64,000 nt of DNA from Verticillium longisporum (Eukaryota; Ascomycota; Sordariomycetes; Glomerellales; Plectosphaerellaceae): the NCBI GenBank assembly GCA_019188255.1, contig JAETXT010000010.1, forward strand, positions 124,001-188,000. The letters run 5' to 3'. A program made the translations under genes and the position numbers. The first letter of the stretch is position 1. Every line of letters starts with the position of its first letter. Below, one piece after another: positions 34,673-45,914 of the stretch. The notes beneath the pieces were generated by a model. That model searched no databases. It had not been told where the DNA came from and saw only the letters and a list, made by a program, of their open reading frames with translations.

Positions 34673-36539
34673 TCACAGATCGCTGTCGTCGTGAGGCCCA
34701 ATCGCCAACCCCTCCAGCTCCTTGGTCAGCACCTCGAGCGGGCGGAAGGTTGTCTTGAAGCACCGGGGCTGACCCCCAATCTTAACAATCCGCACAGGTA
34801 CGCTCTTTTCCTCGGGCGGCACGTCCCTGCCCTCGGCGAGGGCGCGCTCTTTCTCCATCTGCGCCACACTCTTGATTTCGTCAAAGTCGCCCTTGACTCC
34901 AGTCTTTTCTTCATTCCATATCTCAAAGTACGGATAGCCGTGGCGGGCATACTCTTCGCCATTGACGGGAGTCGAGGGTGCTGGCAACCCGGTGACGGCA
35001 GAGTAAGACGCTACATCGAGAATTTGCAAGTTCAGCATGATGGATGCCGAAGAATCCCATGAGTCGGCGGGATAGGCGTCTGGGTTAATGGTCTGGGTGA
35101 TGAGGCCACCCGCGGCGATTCCCATCTCCTTCACCGCAGCCTTGGGCTGGGGCGTAGGTTTGGGCTGGTCAGGTCCGTGTCGCACGCTCCTGAGTACGCT
35201 CATGGGAGCTGGTGGTGGTGGCGGTGGCGGCCCGCCTCCGGAAACCATGGTGGAGCCTTCAGCAGCACCAAAAGACAAGTTCTCACTCAAGTCATACTGC
35301 ATGTCTGCCATGAAAGCGTGAGCGACACCGGGAGCGGCACTGAAACCTGAGAGCAACAGTTAGTAAGGAGGAATAAGAGAAATAGTAGCATAACGAGTGA
35401 CCACTGTGCGAAATGGCATGTCTCTTAAGATAGACCCAGCCAGTAGAATGGATCGGAGCACAGCTGTGACTTGAGTGTTGGGCAAAGATTGATTTCAGTG
35501 ACCTACTTTGGAAAGGGACTGTCCTGGCGACAGGGAAATCACGGCGCGCTGGAGGTGGCCGATTCTTCACAGACAAAGTTGAAAAGTTGGGCGGGAAGTA
35601 GACATCGCCAAGCTTGACGTCGTTGTCGAAACTGATGGAGGCGTGGCGAGATCCAACAGCCGAGGCCGCACTGTCGTTGTGGTCGGAGAGGACTTGGTCG
35701 CCGAGCGCAATGTCAAACTCATCGCGGATGACCTTTTTGACGTCTTCCCACGTGCTTTCGGCGGTGACGCCGCGGTCAGCTAGCTTGAAGGTGCGTGTGA
35801 CGACCCTTTGCTCGCGGTCCTCGTCGCGTACGTCGTACTGGGTAGGGGTATTGCGCTTGACGGGGATTATCTCGATCTGGATGCCGCCGACCTTTTCCTC
35901 GCCGGTCGCTTGGGCTTCGACAGCAAAACCGGAGCCCTTGGGCTGGGCGACAAACTGACGAATCTTGCCGTCCTCGGAGACGATGCCATCGAGCCAGGGT
36001 TGTCCAGGGACAACCATGTAGTCCTGGATCTGTTTCGAGGCGCGCAACATGCGAGCGCGCTTCTGGCGGGTCTTATCGTTTTCCGTCATTGGGAAGCCCG
36101 AGACGGCATTGACACCGCCAACGTAGATCTTGATGGCAAAAGGATGGTTGGCGTGGAAGGCAATCCACATGGCCTCGCACTGGTACATGGGGAAGAAAAG
36201 CCCGCCCTTCTGAACCATGTTGCCAGGGAGGTTGCGTGCATAGTCGCGAACGCGGTAGAGCGGGAATTGACCGCAGGACGGCGGTAGTGCATTGATATCC
36301 TGGTTGTCGGGAACGCGGATGGTGCGATTGAGGGTGAGGGTCAAGGCATCTTTGGTGTTTCCGTGGGCGACGGTGATCGAGCCAGGGCGGCTATACCCGT
36401 GGTCATGATCAAGGCTGGGCAAGCTGACCGTGAGCTGTCTATTGCCTGGCAGTGTCTCGGTGCTGTTCTCTACAGCATTGGATTCGGGGAGGACGTCGAC
36501 AATGTCGTCCCCTGGGGGTGGAACGGTGACAATGACCAT
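34673..36539 (-). CDS. Conserved fungal protein of unknown function
   Basis: Exons 36539..35507 and 35346..34673, with a 160-nt intron (GTAGGT...CTCTCAG) whose splice gives VPFQSFSAAPGVAHAF; about 568 aa, no signal peptide or membrane helix. The N-terminal half has a dense conserved-looking block (MYQCEAMWIAFHANHPFAIK, YVGGVNAVSGFPM, QDYMVVPGQPWLDGI, VRQFVAQP-like IRQFVAQPKGSGF) followed by GGIQIEIIP. I recall this arrangement from uncharacterised fungal proteins. The region TFKLADRG...DEFDIALGDQVLSDH could be ubiquitin-like, but that is speculative. A poly-proline linker (GGGPPPPPPPAP) follows the splice. The start is preceded by a 17-base C run on the coding strand. Confidence 0.72.
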
Positions 36540-37619
36540 GGTAAATGGTTTGGTCGGGGGGGGGGGGGGGGGTGTTGCTGGCGATAGATTGTATGCACGT
36601 TTGCAGGTTGGGTCAAGTGAAAAGATGAAATGATGGTACTAGTAGAGAGGTAGTTTAAGGGACGAGGAAATCATCTTTCAAATATGAGTGGCAAACAAGC
36701 CGCTTGGCCGCGTGGGTGAAGCGGCAGAGAGGGGTATGAAACCTGGGGATGGCAGAACGGGATGTCGCCTGGGAGTCTTAGGCTTTCCAAAGTGAGGCAG
36801 CCGGGTGAGTCAAGGCAGCCAAGAAGGCTTGCTCTAAGGATCTAAGGATCAAAAGAGAAAGCGCAGCTTTCTCATACGCTCAGGCAGGTGTGTCCTGATG
36901 TCGCAAAGATAGGCAGGAAGTGCCGTGTGTCGAAGGCAGGGCGCAACGAACAAGCTTCGTACCTTGCACTTGCAGCTCGAGCTTTGGCAGTTGCGACGGA
37001 GGCTGAAGGACAACGTTGGCTGCCTCAACTGGCGTGACGCCACGCGGTCTGCCATTGGTCGTAATCAGTCGGGGTAGAGCTGCCTGGAGACTTTGGATGG
37101 CTTTTGATTGGCGCCAGGACCAGCTGGACTTCAGGCACCAATTGTGAGATGGCTATCCTTCTCGTGCTCCGGCGTCTTCACTCTTCTTCTTTTCCTCCTC
37201 TCCATTGTCGCCTTCCAGTTGCGAACATGACGAATCAACTGGTTGATTTCTGAATCCGTCTGCCTGCAGTCAACTTCTTTGACGCATGGCGTGGCTGGAG
37301 CATATGGCATCAATCACCCGCACCAGCTCGCCTCAACGGGGTGGCTCGAGCACACAGTCGATATATATATAGCACACTCGTCATCTCTGATTGCTTTCTA
37401 CCGAAGCCCACGAACGGAATCGATCGTATGCCGACTCTGTTGCGAATGTGCCAATACTCAAGAGTTTTTCTCGGTGCAAAGATCTCATACGAAAGCCTGC
37501 AATTATCAAAACTGGCTTGAACGGAGCCTCCTACAACTTTGGATGCCATGTAGACAAGCATCACCAAAGCCTATGGGATCATCCAACTGCACCAACAACG
37601 CCCAGCAGCCCATCTGCTG
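36540..37619. other. Intergenic, promoter of the unknown conserved gene
   Basis: About 1.08 kb between the photolyase 3' end and the conserved gene's start (both minus strand). It carries a 17-G run close to the start codon and no recognisable coding sequence. Confidence 0.5.
36556..36572. repeat. Mononucleotide run G17 (C17 on the coding strand)
   Basis: Seventeen consecutive G on the + strand, 17 nt upstream of the ATG of the minus-strand gene; in that gene's mRNA it would be a C17 tract in the 5' UTR. Such runs are length-unstable and hard to sequence. Confidence 0.8.
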
Positions 37620-39664
37620 CTACTTGGCCCGACGAACATGGTCTGCGATGGACGTCTGGCGCTTTTTGTCTCCCTTGGCACCCTTGGCACCCTTGGACGC
37701 GTGCTGTTCGGCACTGCCCTCCGTCGTCGCATGCTTGGAAGGCGTGATCTTGTCTGCTTCCTTTTTCGCCCTCTTCTTTGGCGGCTCACTTTCCTGGTCG
37801 TGGCCATGGTCGGCATGCTCGCCATCGTCGCTTTCGAACACGTCCATCATTTCACCGTCGACGCCATCGAACATGTCCCTCCAAGTCCCGTCCGCCACCT
37901 CATCGTCCGCCCCGTGCAGTCCAACCCCGTACGCCTTTTTCATTGCGGCCAAGCACGCTGTTCGTCTCTCGTTGAAGTCAAACATGGGCTTCGGATATGT
38001 GCCCTCCTCCCTATCGTCGAGGCCATTGCCGCCAAGCTTGACTCCGGCTTTCTTAAGATCAGGCTTCGGCGCCTTCCACGGCTCGTAGATGTACTTAGCG
38101 TCCAGGTCCTTCAGCTCCGGCACCCATCGTCGCACAAAGAGTCCCTCCTTGTCCCACTTCTGCCCGAACGACACTGGGCTGTAACATCGGAAGTATTGGG
38201 AAAAGAAGGCTGCGCAGCTCAACCACTGCCAGTTTCCTGCGTTGCACGCCGGCTCATGATCGATGAGCCATTCCTCAAACACCTCGCAACCGCGCTCCCA
38301 GTCAATGTAGCATCCGCCCCGCGTCAAGAAACACGCCACCGAATGCCGGCCGAGATGGTGGATCCAGCCCTCCTCCGCCAGCTGTCGCATTAGAGCATCG
38401 ATCCACGGGAATCCCGTCTGTCCAGCCTTCCACCGGCGGAACCACAGGTCCACCTCTTCAGAGTCAACATGATACTCCCCGTGATGAGTCCAGTCTCTGT
38501 GTTCACCTTGCTCGGCAGATGCCAAGGAATGAATCGACAGTACGCATTGCCCCTGGTCTGCTCAAACTTGTAACCCAGCGCTGCCTGTGCAGCAAAGTAC
38601 ATGTCGCGGAACAGCAGCTGGCCCGTCAGGCTCTCCGGCGGACCTGATGCCCCTTTGCCAAATGCCTTTACTGCATCTACAGCTTGCCAGTAGAACTCCC
38701 TGACAGACAGTGAGCCGAAGTGCATGTGCGGAGACAAGAGCGTCGTCGACTGCGGCTCAAACGCCGCGGGGCTCGTCTGCGGCTTGCGGAACGTGGCCGC
38801 GTACTTGACGTCCTTCATCACCTCTCTCAGAGTCTCCAGTGCTCTCGACTCGCCCCCTCGGTGTGGTGTGGTGGCGCTTGGGAAACCAAGTTCTTCCATT
38901 GTTTCGATGCCAAAGTCGCCATTGGGCCCGGCTATGCTCGCGTATCCTTGGTCTCCAGCATCAGCAGTCCTCTGCGCGGCATTAAAGTCTGGCGTGGTGT
39001 TCGGCCTTTCCTGCTCGAAGTCGACTGGCATCTCTCCCGGATCCGGCAGTTTCGTGGGCGCCGCCACGGGCCGCGGGATGTCGCCGACCCGAGAGCCGGC
39101 TTTCTGCAGCTGTGACATACTCATCGTCGGCTTGCCTCCGTTCGCTCTGACGATATCGTCGCTGTCCCACAACGTCCTACCGCTACGCATGATGACTTCG
39201 ACACCGGCCTCCCGCGCCGCCGCCACGACGACGCCATCCCTCTCACGGCCGTACGAATCTGTGTCCTTCTCGAAAACAAGGTGCGTTACCTTCCAGGCTT
39301 TGAAAAGCTTGGGGAACAGCGTCTGTGGACCCTCGCGCAGTACAAACAGCTTCGACTTGGGATTCAGCTTGGTGATCGAAGCCGAAAGGTCATTTTGACA
39401 GTCCAGTCTGCACTGATTAGCCGCGAGCACACAGGAGTCCGATGCTCGATCATGGTAAGAACAGTGGCATCGACCAGCCAGATGACAGACTTACAGATAC
39501 TGCCACCGGTTCAGGCCGCCGCGCGCGCGGTACACGTAGTGCGGATCCCATGTAAACACAGGCCACAGCACCGCCGGCTCGAGCTCCAGCGCCGCCGTCA
39601 AGGCAGGTGAATCGTGCAGCCGCAAGTCGGTGCGGAACCAGTAAATGACTCGAGGTCCCGCCAT
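37620..39664 (-). CDS. (6-4) photolyase / animal-type cryptochrome, one-base frameshift
   Basis: FAD-dependent blue-light enzyme that repairs UV (6-4) photoproducts and may act as a light sensor; nuclear. Exon 1 (39664..39495) encodes MAGPRVIYWFRTDLRLHDSPAL...GGLNRWQY; an 87-nt intron (39494..39408, GTAAGT...TGCAG) leads into LLDCQNDLSASITKLN. Group markers: LVFEKDTDSYGRERD, NGGKP, PRPVAAPTKLPDPGE, LLSPHMHFGSLSVREFYW, GQTGFPWIDALMRQL and IHHLGRHSVACFLTRG, whose two His (H-x3-H) are the (6-4)-type catalytic pair. The C-terminal tail is Lys-rich (PPKKRAKKEADK, likely nuclear signal). At 38477..38480 a run of four C (+ strand) should be five: GLITG is followed by EYHVDSEEVDLWFRRW only after a shift. 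Corrected length about 652 aa. Confidence 0.87.
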
Positions 39665-41512
39665 GCTTCACCGGGCAGCTCAGTCGAACTCCGTGTCGTG
39701 ATGTGTGTCTCGCCTGTTTTTTTCATTCAGCTGCGATGACTCTCGGCGCTCCACGGTAAGCGTTCAGCAAAGGATGGCGTGCTCGTCTGATCTCGTATAT
39801 GTCGGTACTAGTCTACTGCAGTCTCGATCGTGAATTCGTTGTCGTGCGCTGCCATGGGTGATCTGGATCGGCCAGAGTACGTCAGTGTCAGAAGAAACAC
39901 AACGCGCGCGCACGGCATTTCTGTCTGTAAACTCTAGAACCCGTCCACGTATGCTCATGCCATTGGAGACCCCTCCTAGTCCTAGCCATACCTCCTCGCA
40001 GCCGAAAAGCGTCGGCGCCGCACACCCGCTTCCTCAAACATGTGCCCCCAGCGAGCCTGCAAAGTCAATGACATCAAGAGTCTGACCCCCTTCTAGTCCC
40101 ACCCACCAAGCCTTCCCCCAATCTGATCAGGCCGCCGGGGGGGCGGAACCGTGCATCTGCATAGCAAAAGAGGCAGCAAGCATACCGAAGAGAGCCAGGG
40201 CGTCATGTAGCACTCCCCTACCGAACTTTCTTTTCAATACAAGATGCAGTCGACCCTTGTTTCTTTCAGCCCAGCACTTCGTTTTGCTTCCTTTTTTCAT
40301 GTGTGTTGTCTCCATCGTGCGCGCGCTGCTGCAACTACACCGCTTCGCTGGCGTCACGCGTCTCTGGACCACTCACTCACTTACTCACCACCACACTGCC
40401 ACGTCCTCCCACCACACCCGAATTTCCCGATCGCATCTGGATCCGAACCCCACGTGTCCGCCTTCAGCCAATGTCCCTTTTCGCTTCCCATCCTATCTTC
40501 TGCTCCTTTTCCCCTTCGTCCATCCCTCCTGTCTAGCTGCTAAGGTTCGAGCCTGACCGGCCGAAAGGTTTCGCGGCTAGGCCCGAGACGGCGGAGAATG
40601 GCCCTCCCCGCAATCGTCTTTCCAGGCTAGTGATGAGGGTGGCTTTTCTTTCGAACCCCCCTCTGCTCTTTCGTTTCCCTATTAAGGAACTACCAAGGGA
40701 GCCCTTCCCTTCAGAGGGTCTCATTGCCCATGTGGCCTGCCATGTGCTCTTCACGGTTACGCGCCCCTCCAATGTCTGTCTGCCAGGTGCCTTGTAACGT
40801 GAGATCTCCGTCATGAGACAGAGAGACATAGGTATGTATGTGTGTGGCAAATACAGACATCAATTCCTTAAAGAAGATTACGGGGCGTAGAGATAGAATA
40901 GAATCCCACTTGCCCTCCCTGTCATGTATTGCTCAACAGGTTCCCAACCGTCATGCCCGCATCTCCCTCTCTGTCCGAAAGGTCAATGCCTCAGCCAGCC
41001 AACCTACCTGCGCCCCCAAAGGAACAGGCAAGTTCCTGGAGTGCCCGTCCGTATGTGTATCGCATGCCCCCATGTGCCATCGAGAACCAACGGGGTATAA
41101 TAACGAGGAATCCGCGCCCATATAACGTCCCTTTCCTCTCCAACACTCATGATTTGGGAGACCACCCGATCGTGGCGCGGATTTCCAGCGAATCCTCAAA
41201 GGACAGACGTGCAAGCTGCCACGCGTGATATAGCAGATGCAAAAAGAGAGAGAGAGAGAGAGAGAAAGGAAAACTTAATGTGAAGAAATATAGAGATCAA
41301 CACCCAGAAGCACCCGCAAATCCAGAATGATAGCAAAAAGAAAATGACAATTCAAATAGTCCTGTATATCCCAATCAAAGCTTAGATGCTAGCCTCATCG
41401 GTGCCGCTGTCCTCAGCCAATGCCGTAAAACGCCTATATCCCCCATGACGGGCTGGGAGGATGCTTTCGCGCCGCTCGTGTCAGTGGCTCGTCAAACCCT
41501 TCTTCTGCGCTT
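39665..41512. other. 1.8 kb intergenic between photolyase and velC-like gene
   Basis: Holds the photolyase promoter on the left and the 3' region of the velvet gene on the right. No gene recognised. Simple repeats: a (GA)n tract at 41245..41265. Overlapping short frames at 40.2-40.6 kb are pyrimidine-rich shadows. Confidence 0.5.
41245..41265. repeat. (GA)n microsatellite
   Basis: About ten uninterrupted GA units flanked by A-rich sequence, downstream of the velvet gene. Confidence 0.8.
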
Positions 41513-42805
41513 CTACTTACCGTTCGGGGGCGCCTCTTCTGCCTCGTCATCGCTGCTGTCATGGCCCCGCCCGCCGCCTGCCTTGTCGTTGCCCTTCTTG
41601 ATCGAGATGAGGCAACCCTGCTCCTTGAGCCTGCGCGTCAACAGCGTGCTAGGCTTCATGCCAGGGAAGTCCTTGGCGCTGTAGACTGTGAAAACATCCG
41701 TCATCGCCGATGAGTGGATCTTTGAGCTTTTCCCCATCTTTCCCTGGGCTGGGTTGAGCACCACGATGGAGAACTTGAGACGGTACTCTCCGCTCGTCCG
41801 GACAGACAGGTCTGAGAATGGAAAGAAGCATCCCTCGACGCCATTCTCATCTTTGCCAACAAAAGAGCTCGCCGCGAGACTTCCCATGAGACGTCGCTGC
41901 TGGCGATGATACTCCTCGGGCATGATGGAGCAGTCCTCGGTCCCGTCCTTGCTCCAGATGGTGCAGTGCACGACATAGTACTGATGGCGGTAACGCTGGC
42001 TAATGTCTTCTTTGGAGAGCTTGGGGTTGTTGATTTCCAACTGCACAATGGGTGGCGGGTCGATCACCCTGCGGTCTCTCTCTCCAAAGCCACATGATCT
42101 CGCCGCTATGGGTTGCTGCCGTATAAATATCTTGTACTCATCCTTGAGCGTTGGGTCTGGTTCAGGGACAGGACGTGGGGGCTGCAGCGCAGGTCGAACA
42201 TCATTGCCGGCCAACTGTGATGCCATGACCCTCTCCTGTGGTTGGTACACGTCTACTGCCTGTGGTTGCCGAGGAGGGCTCGTGGGACGGGGTCGCACCA
42301 TGGGAGTTTCACGCAGAGGCTGTGACGTATACGGTATCGGTGCCTTGTTCTGGTATTGGTCGTGGGCGAACGAGTGTGTGGCATATGGCGAAGGCTGGCT
42401 GTGGACGGCATAATCCTGCAACGATCGTTCGTGGGTCGCCGACTCTCTCGTCGGGGAGACAGCTTCGAGGAACTGGGTAGGCGGCGGTGGTGGTGGTGCC
42501 CTTCGGGACATCAAGGGATATGCGCCGGGGCGGTTCCTCGAGGATCTGAACGGCGGGGGTTGATACTGGACGGGAGACGGGCTTCCATATTCGCTTACAT
42601 GATAGCTACTGGCCTGGGAGGAAATGGAGTCTCGCGGGCTTGGGACGTGTATGGGGGTTGGCGCACCAGTGACCAGGTTTGCCAGCGAAGGCAGCCGGTT
42701 AGAGTTGGGGTTGGAGTTGGAGTTGAGGTAGGCGGGCGCGGAATAGTAGTCGTCGCGGGTGGGCGCATGGGATCGTTGCGTCGGCGGATTCGAGGGTCGG
42801 TCCAT
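41513..42805 (-). CDS. velC: VelC-like velvet-domain regulator
   Basis: Velvet proteins are NF-kappaB-like DNA-binding regulators of fungal development and secondary metabolism. This single-exon model is 430 aa. Residues 1-220 are Pro/Ser/Arg-rich and probably disordered. The velvet domain spans about 222-400: EYKIFIRQQPIAARSCGFGERDRRVIDPPPIVQLEI, then YYVVHCTIWSKDG, QQRRLMGSL, ENGVEGCFFPFSDLSVRTSGEYRLKFSIVVLNPA, VFTVYSAKDFPGM and LKEQGCLISIKKG. The RSCGFGERDRRVIDPPP and 'KDFPGM' blocks point to VelC rather than VelB, VosA or VeA. Start 42805 (MDRPSNPPTQ) is the first convincing ATG; the longer frame to 42931 uses a non-ATG. The final codons are GGT-AAG-TAG, so the stop overlaps a GTAAGT donor, and a further 3' exon cannot be excluded. 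Confidence 0.85.
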   Translation of the reverse strand: MDRPSNPPTQRSHAPTRDDYYSAPAYLNSNSNPNSNRLPSLANLVTGAPTPIHVPSPRDSISSQASSYHVSEYGSPSPVQYQPPPFRSSRNRPGAYPLMSRRAPPPPPPTQFLEAVSPTRESATHERSLQDYAVHSQPSPYATHSFAHDQYQNKAPIPYTSQPLRETPMVRPRPTSPPRQPQAVDVYQPQERVMASQLAGNDVRPALQPPRPVPEPDPTLKDEYKIFIRQQPIAARSCGFGERDRRVIDPPPIVQLEINNPKLSKEDISQRYRHQYYVVHCTIWSKDGTEDCSIMPEEYHRQQRRLMGSLAASSFVGKDENGVEGCFFPFSDLSVRTSGEYRLKFSIVVLNPAQGKMGKSSKIHSSAMTDVFTVYSAKDFPGMKPSTLLTRRLKEQGCLISIKKGNDKAGGGRGHDSSDDEAEEAPPNGK

Positions 42806-45427
42806 GGTGGAGGGGACACCAAGCAAATGGATACAAGGTGAAGCGGGACGAACGTCGATGGTCGCCGCTGGAACAAGCAGTGGCAATGGTCGAGGAGGGA
42901 GCAGCAGCGCAAGGTAAGGGGTTCTGACCACTATGTATCAGCCCAAGTCGCTCTACTGCTTGCGGAAATGCCTGCCCCGGGCGAAGCAGCTAGGCGGGGA
43001 CACTGACGGACGGTGCAGAAACAGTGACGATCCGCCTGAAAAGCGCGAGAGGCGTTCCCGACCGTTTTCGATGCGGGTTGAGATGGGGCCAGAACGTAGA
43101 AAGGGACTGAGACACGAGGTGGCACTGCTCGTGGTGCTCTCAGGTCATGTTGACGATGGCCGTCGTAGGGTTGGAGCTAGGCAAGGAAGGAATGGGGGGA
43201 GGCGGACGACGATGTAGGTCGTGGTAGTGGGGAGGGGGCGATTCAGAACCTGAGCAAGGGCCAAGTTGCTCTTTTTCTGTTGCTGTTGTCTTGGTATGTC
43301 TCGGTGAGTCGTTCCCTTGGTCGAGCATCCCCCGCTTCGTGGTGCGTGGATGCGTCGTGCGTTGCGTGGATTGCGTGGATGCGTGAGCGTGGTCACCAGA
43401 GCGTGGTAGCGGGTGAGGTGGGAAGCAGATGGTAGAGGCGCGTGCGAGCTCACAGAGAGACAGTCGCGCCTTACTACGGAGGAAGGTGTGTCTCTGAGGC
43501 GAGACAAGGGCTGGCAGAGAGACAGGATCAATGGGAATCGAGTGATATCGTATCGTGGCCGGTGAGAGGCAAACGAGGAAGATCCTTGCAGGTATAGCGG
43601 TCTCAGCCGCTGAGTCTCTATTGGTGGCACCGGGAAGCCGGGATGGGACGGGTGCTCCAGGTGCTTCGAAGTAGGGATAGCGTCAGTGCTGGGACGGCTA
43701 GGAAGCATGTGCGCAAGTGCGCCAGTGCGATGTCCTGTAGCGTCCAGGGTGACAGGCGTCGATGGGGGCTAGTTGATGGCCTAGAGCAGGACGGTGTTGT
43801 CCGAAATCTAGACATCAGACGATGGGCGGTCGATGAGCAGCGTCGTTGGCCTGGTTTTGGCACACAAGACGACAAGACGGCAGGGGAGGTAATCCGTCAG
43901 CGAGTCGCACGAAGGCGAAAGAGTACCAGAGGAAATAAGCCCCGAGGCGAGAGCCAGAGGTACTGTAAAAGTCGAGAGCCAGGACCAAAACGGAGGGGGA
44001 TGTGGTTGAAGGGGGACCAGGTATACCCTCAAACCCTGAGATGAGATTGTCTGGGTTGGGTTAAGCTGTCGTAGATAAAAGTAAGTATGCCAATGCCAAT
44101 GCCAATACCAGTGCTTGTGGGCTGCTGCCTTCATGCATCCGACGGTATGGATTGTCACCCTCCATGCTGCTGTGGTTTGTTGAAAAGGGAACCAGGGGGG
44201 TTTGGACTGGCAGAGGGTGCGCCGAGGTTGGACTTGGGCACGCATATGGTTGCTGGAACCGAGTCCGGGGCTTCCCAAGGCGATTGAGTCCTTGTTCGCT
44301 CAGGTACCTACCTAGGCAGCTGGCGGGCGTAGAGAGAGATGGGCGAACAGGCAGAGGGCGGGGGCAAGGCCTGGCGGATGTGCAGCAGTTACAGGTCCTG
44401 TGTGCAGACCATGCCAAGTACGGCCAGAGCAGCGAGCGAGTGACAGCGGCGTGGTGCGAGACAAAATCCAGGTTGAAGTTGATGTACCGTCTTTGCGGTG
44501 ACAGCGGGTAAGCGAAGGGGGGAAACGCTAGGGTTGGCCCATCGGACGCCGGGTGGTGATCAGTGATGTGAGGCGGTGGAGATGGCTCAACGCAGCAGGC
44601 TGCTTGCGGTTGTAGGGAAGGTGGGGCCTTGCGATTCATGGAGCCCAGCATCCCGTCCCTATCCGTGCTGTGGTCTGTCAGTATCCTGGTCTCGGGGGAT
44701 CAGCCCAGCAAGAATCCCATTCTCAACCCCTCTCCCCTCCTCTCTCCTCGCGATGGCCCTTTCCCTGGTCGAACGCGGGAGCCCTTCAGCAGGTGCATGA
44801 TGGCGACCATGACAGGAAGTCACGTCTGTCCGTCCCCCATCCTTGCAGGAGGTGGTACTGTACGGTAGGGTCAAGAAGGGACGGGCAAGAGGCAGGGTGC
44901 GCATCCAAAAGTCCAATGCATCACATTTTGGTTGACAAGGCAGGGACAGCCCTGGCCAATGCCAAGATGGCAAGGTGGGCCCCTGGAGGACCATCATGCA
45001 GGGGCGAACTCTATGTCAGGGGAAGTGCACCACGGTAGGTATATGCTAATGCTCCAGGCACCTATGCTCTTGCAGTGCTTTCCCTTTTCCAATGACTAGG
45101 GAACAAGCTATCACCACTACGGCAGCAGCATCAGGAGGAGTAGGGGTAGCAGCCGCAGTTGCTACAGCAGTTGCTGCAGCAGTCGCGACAGTGGTATAAT
45201 CTTATAACTCTTCTAGGCAATAGCAGGCAGCAGCCGCAGGCTCTCGAGACCGAGAAGGAGGAAAAAGCAAGTGTGATGACCCGGCAGCCACACAATGACG
45301 AGGTGGACGGATGACCTAGCTCATGACGATTTCGTGCCACCACTTGCCAATGAGCGGGAGAAATGGCGACCCTGGCTCTCGCACGCTCTGGTGTCGCTTG
45401 AGCCAAGGACAACAGGGCGAGGAAGGT

Positions 45428-45445
45428 GCGTGTGTGTGTGTGTGG
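45428..45445. repeat. (GT)n microsatellite
   Basis: About eight GT units in the long spacer upstream of the velvet gene. Confidence 0.75.
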
Positions 45446-45888
45446 CCAGTGATCAACGGTTGGTGACTGTAATGGTGGTCGTCGGCGGAGACGTCGTCGT
45501 GTTCCGTGTTGGTGGTGTTCCAGCGCCTTCAGCCCGGAGCCGGTCGCATGCCCGAGCAACGAGACCTTGAGTTCAAGGCGAGCTGCGTACTTGGTACTAT
45601 GTACTGTACGTAGGTCCCTGTGGCAGGGGCAGAAAGGTATGTATACAGGTACCTCGAGGTACTGACTGCTATAGCAAGGGAGTTCGATTGGGTGCTGCAG
45701 AGGATCCGAGTACCTGGAATGTGCGGCCAGCTGCCTTTGCCGGCTCGCTCGCCTGTTCGCCTGGCGCGTGCCACATTGATGCTGTCGGGCTGAATCATCC
45801 GCCCAAGCCCCGCCTCCCCCCCCCCCTCTCTACAGTACACACCATCCGAGGCAAGGTAGTTATGGTGTTGACGGCGCCTGGTAGGTTA

Positions 45889-45914
45889 GAGAGAGAGAGA
45901 GCGAGAGAGAGAGG
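45889..45914. repeat. (GA)n microsatellite, interrupted once
   Basis: About twelve GA units with one GC interruption, in the same spacer. Confidence 0.75.

Noticed and set aside
37638..38393. 251-codon + frame over the photolyase
   Set aside because: Shadow of the photolyase C-terminal exon; no motif of its own.
40538..40552. B-box-like GGTTCGAGCC
   Set aside because: No A box or cloverleaf within the right distance.
43145..44651. Minus frames of 187 and 196 codons in the spacer upstream of the velvet gene
   Set aside because: Low-complexity Pro/Ser/His/Arg sequence with no motif, more like a leader or spacer.
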